The notes under the pieces are model-generated. The model saw only the letters and a list, made by a program, of their open reading frames with translations, ran no database searches and had not been told where the DNA came from. Shown one piece after another: positions 62,764-64,000 of a stretch of 64,000 bases of DNA. The position numbers and the translations under genes were made by a program. Each line of letters starts with the position of its first letter. Position 1 is the first letter of the stretch. The DNA lies in contig CAVRXH010000006.1 of the NCBI GenBank assembly GCA_963725175.1, positions 4,278,001-4,342,000 of the forward strand, written 5' to 3'. Origin of the DNA: DASUBV01 sp963725175. Lineage in GTDB: Bacteria > Actinomycetota > Actinomycetes > Streptosporangiales > Streptosporangiaceae.

Positions 62764-63777
62764 GTGGGCCTGCCCCGGACGTCTGACAGCAACGTCCTGT
62801 TCACCACCTATAACCTGCTCGACCTGTTCGTGACCGACTCCACCGAGGCGGAAGAACGTTACGAGAAGATCGTCGCCTCGATCCGCGAGCTGGGCACCGA
62901 CATCCTCGCGGTGCAGGAGATCCGCGGCGCGGACAGCAAGGAAGTCACCGGGCGGCTGCGCCAGCTGGCCGACGATGTCGGCATGCGCTGCCTGGTCATC
63001 ACGGGCGGCATCCCCGCCGGGCTGCGCCAGCCGGCCCTGGCGATGGGCTCGCGCGGGTTCCACAGCGCGCTGCTGTGGCGCGGCGAGATCGAGCCGGTCA
63101 CCGGATCGCTGCGGACGCTCGGCCGCGGCTACTTCTGGCACTCGATGGCCATCGTCACGCTGGACGTCGGCGGGCACGAGATCCGGCACGCCGCCTTCCA
63201 CGCCACCCCGTTCGGCAGGCTGCTGCGCGCGGACCAGAACGAGCGGCTCGTCGCGCTGGCCGCCCCGTCGAGCGAGTCAGCGCTGCTGATCGGCGCCGAC
63301 TGGAACACTCAGTCGGCGGACCGGGTCTGGGACGAGGCGGCTGAGTCCTGGGTGCTGCATGAGCCGGACGACCCGTACTCCGGGCGGCCCTGGTCGCCCG
63401 AGATGATCTACCAGTGCGACTGGGCCTACGACGAGCGCGGCCAGCGACGGCACTGGGTGGACCGGCACCCCGGCGACGTGCTGTGGTCGGGCGGACTGCA
63501 CGACGCCGCCGCCGTGCTGGGGGTGGCCGCCCAGCCGACCGTCGGTCACTTCCCCGGCGACCGGTACGCGAAGATCTCCCGCCGGATCGACGGCGTGCGG
63601 GTCTCCCCGCACCTGCTTGACGCGCTGCGCGCGCATCACGTGACCGACACCGAGCTGACCCGGCAGGCCTCCGACCACCTGCCCGTCACCGTGGAGTACG
63701 ACCCCGCCGCGGTGGCCGGGGAGCCGCCGCTTTCGATGGCGGCCAGGGCCGCCCAGCCGGGCGGGCCAGCCCGGTAA
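62764..63777 (+). CDS. Endonuclease/exonuclease/phosphatase family protein
   Basis: A 337-residue EEP-fold protein: FTTYNLLDLFV with the first Asn, DILAVQEIRG with the metal Glu, LLIGADWNTQSADRVWD with the Asp-x-Asn pair, and QASDHLPVTVEY with the C-terminal Asp-His. Members are Mg-dependent nucleases or phosphoesterases; the substrate is not predictable. Unlike many relatives in actinomycetes it has no signal peptide. GTG 62764 after GGAGG. Confidence 0.85.
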   Translation: MGLPRTSDSNVLFTTYNLLDLFVTDSTEAEERYEKIVASIRELGTDILAVQEIRGADSKEVTGRLRQLADDVGMRCLVITGGIPAGLRQPALAMGSRGFHSALLWRGEIEPVTGSLRTLGRGYFWHSMAIVTLDVGGHEIRHAAFHATPFGRLLRADQNERLVALAAPSSESALLIGADWNTQSADRVWDEAAESWVLHEPDDPYSGRPWSPEMIYQCDWAYDERGQRRHWVDRHPGDVLWSGGLHDAAAVLGVAAQPTVGHFPGDRYAKISRRIDGVRVSPHLLDALRAHHVTDTELTRQASDHLPVTVEYDPAAVAGEPPLSMAARAAQPGGPAR

Positions 63778-63790
63778 CCCCAGGCCGGGG

Positions 63791-64000
63791 TCAGGCCGGG
63801 GTGCCGACGGCCGCCGCCCCGGCCGCAACGGCGACCTGCCTGGCCCACGGCTCCAGCACAGAATCCAGCCGCGGCAGGTCGGACTCCAGCACCGCCAGGG
63901 CCGGCGTCGGCACCGTCGCGCCCAGCTCGACCAGCAGCGGCCGCAGGTGCACGTCCACCGCCAGCGCGTGCTGCGGTGAGTTCATCACCAGCAGCGGCAG
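63791..64000 (-). CDS. NADPH-dependent FMN reductase (partial, C-terminal part)
   Basis: The frame is open from base 64000 to the stop at 63791, so only the last ~69 residues are seen: LPLLVMNSPQHALAVDVHLRPLLVELGA is the typical late segment of SsuE/MsuE-like flavin reductases, followed by a C-terminal helix (LDSVLEPWARQVAVAAG). An internal ATG at 63988 is unlikely to be the start. These enzymes supply reduced FMN or reduce quinones; the partner is outside the window. Confidence 0.7.
   Translation of the reverse strand: MPLLVMNSPQHALAVDVHLRPLLVELGATVPTPALAVLESDLPRLDSVLEPWARQVAVAAGAAAVGTPA

Overview
The window is very GC-rich DNA, dense in genes, with many GTG starts, ATGA/GTGA stop-start overlaps, large multidomain regulators, DUF6069-type membrane proteins and a MurD2/MurL pair. 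This points to a filamentous-type actinomycete (Actinomycetota); I cannot name the genus from the sequence. No rRNA, tRNA or CRISPR array was seen.

Left part (1-17.5 kb): a partial AIM24-family gene; a frameshifted dual-HTH regulator; an operon read leftwards with pgeF, murL, murD2 and an FAD-linked oxidase, where MurD2 and MurL form the alternative L-Glu addition/epimerisation route for peptidoglycan precursors. Then come a LuxR regulator with three tandem copies of an unrecognised ~450-residue protein family, a VapBC-type toxin-antitoxin pair, a NERD-domain protein, a frameshifted PYROXD2-like oxidoreductase and an orphan MNT-type nucleotidyltransferase.

17.5-27.5 kb: a catabolic locus with an EutB-like PLP dehydratase (frameshifted), an FCD-type GntR regulator, an EutC-like ornithine cyclodeaminase, an M17 aminopeptidase and a complete dipeptide-type ABC importer.

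27.5-31.5 kb: the most striking locus. A 17-codon gene with a strong ribosome site, a hairpin, an MccB-like ThiF/E1 adenylating enzyme and an MFS exporter lie in the order mccA-hairpin-mccB-mccC of microcin C operons. A LysA-like PLP decarboxylase, the fold of the N-terminal half of MccE, is divergent from them. I read this as a candidate actinobacterial microcin C-like peptide-nucleotide cluster.

31.5-42.2 kb: an acetamidase, a decayed IS5-type transposase, two HAD-type genes, an XRE-TPR regulator, and a tightly overlapping operon encoding a radical SAM enzyme, a MazG-like/kinase-like fusion, an HPr-kinase-like P-loop protein, a GalU-like nucleotidyltransferase and a Nudix hydrolase. It ends in a decayed UDP-GlcNAc 2-epimerase gene. 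I know of no described system with this composition.

42.2-56.1 kb: a second catabolic locus with an FGGY kinase, an APC permease, an IS701-family insertion with CTAG duplication, a GntR/UTRA regulator, a class III aminotransferase, a second dipeptide-type ABC importer, an M20 peptidase and a small AhpD-like protein. Four copies of a 13-bp dyad (CATAC-N3-GTATG or one mismatch) sit upstream of the permease, the aminotransferase and both substrate-binding proteins, tying the two catabolic loci into one probable regulon.

56.1-64 kb: small membrane proteins, a patatin-like phospholipase coupled to a PlsC-like acyltransferase with a pentapeptide repeat tail, uracil-DNA glycosylase, a secreted protein broken by three indels, an endonuclease/exonuclease/phosphatase protein and the end of an FMN reductase gene. 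Single-base frameshifts, mostly in G/C runs, break at least eight otherwise well conserved genes, so part of the pseudogene signal may be assembly error.
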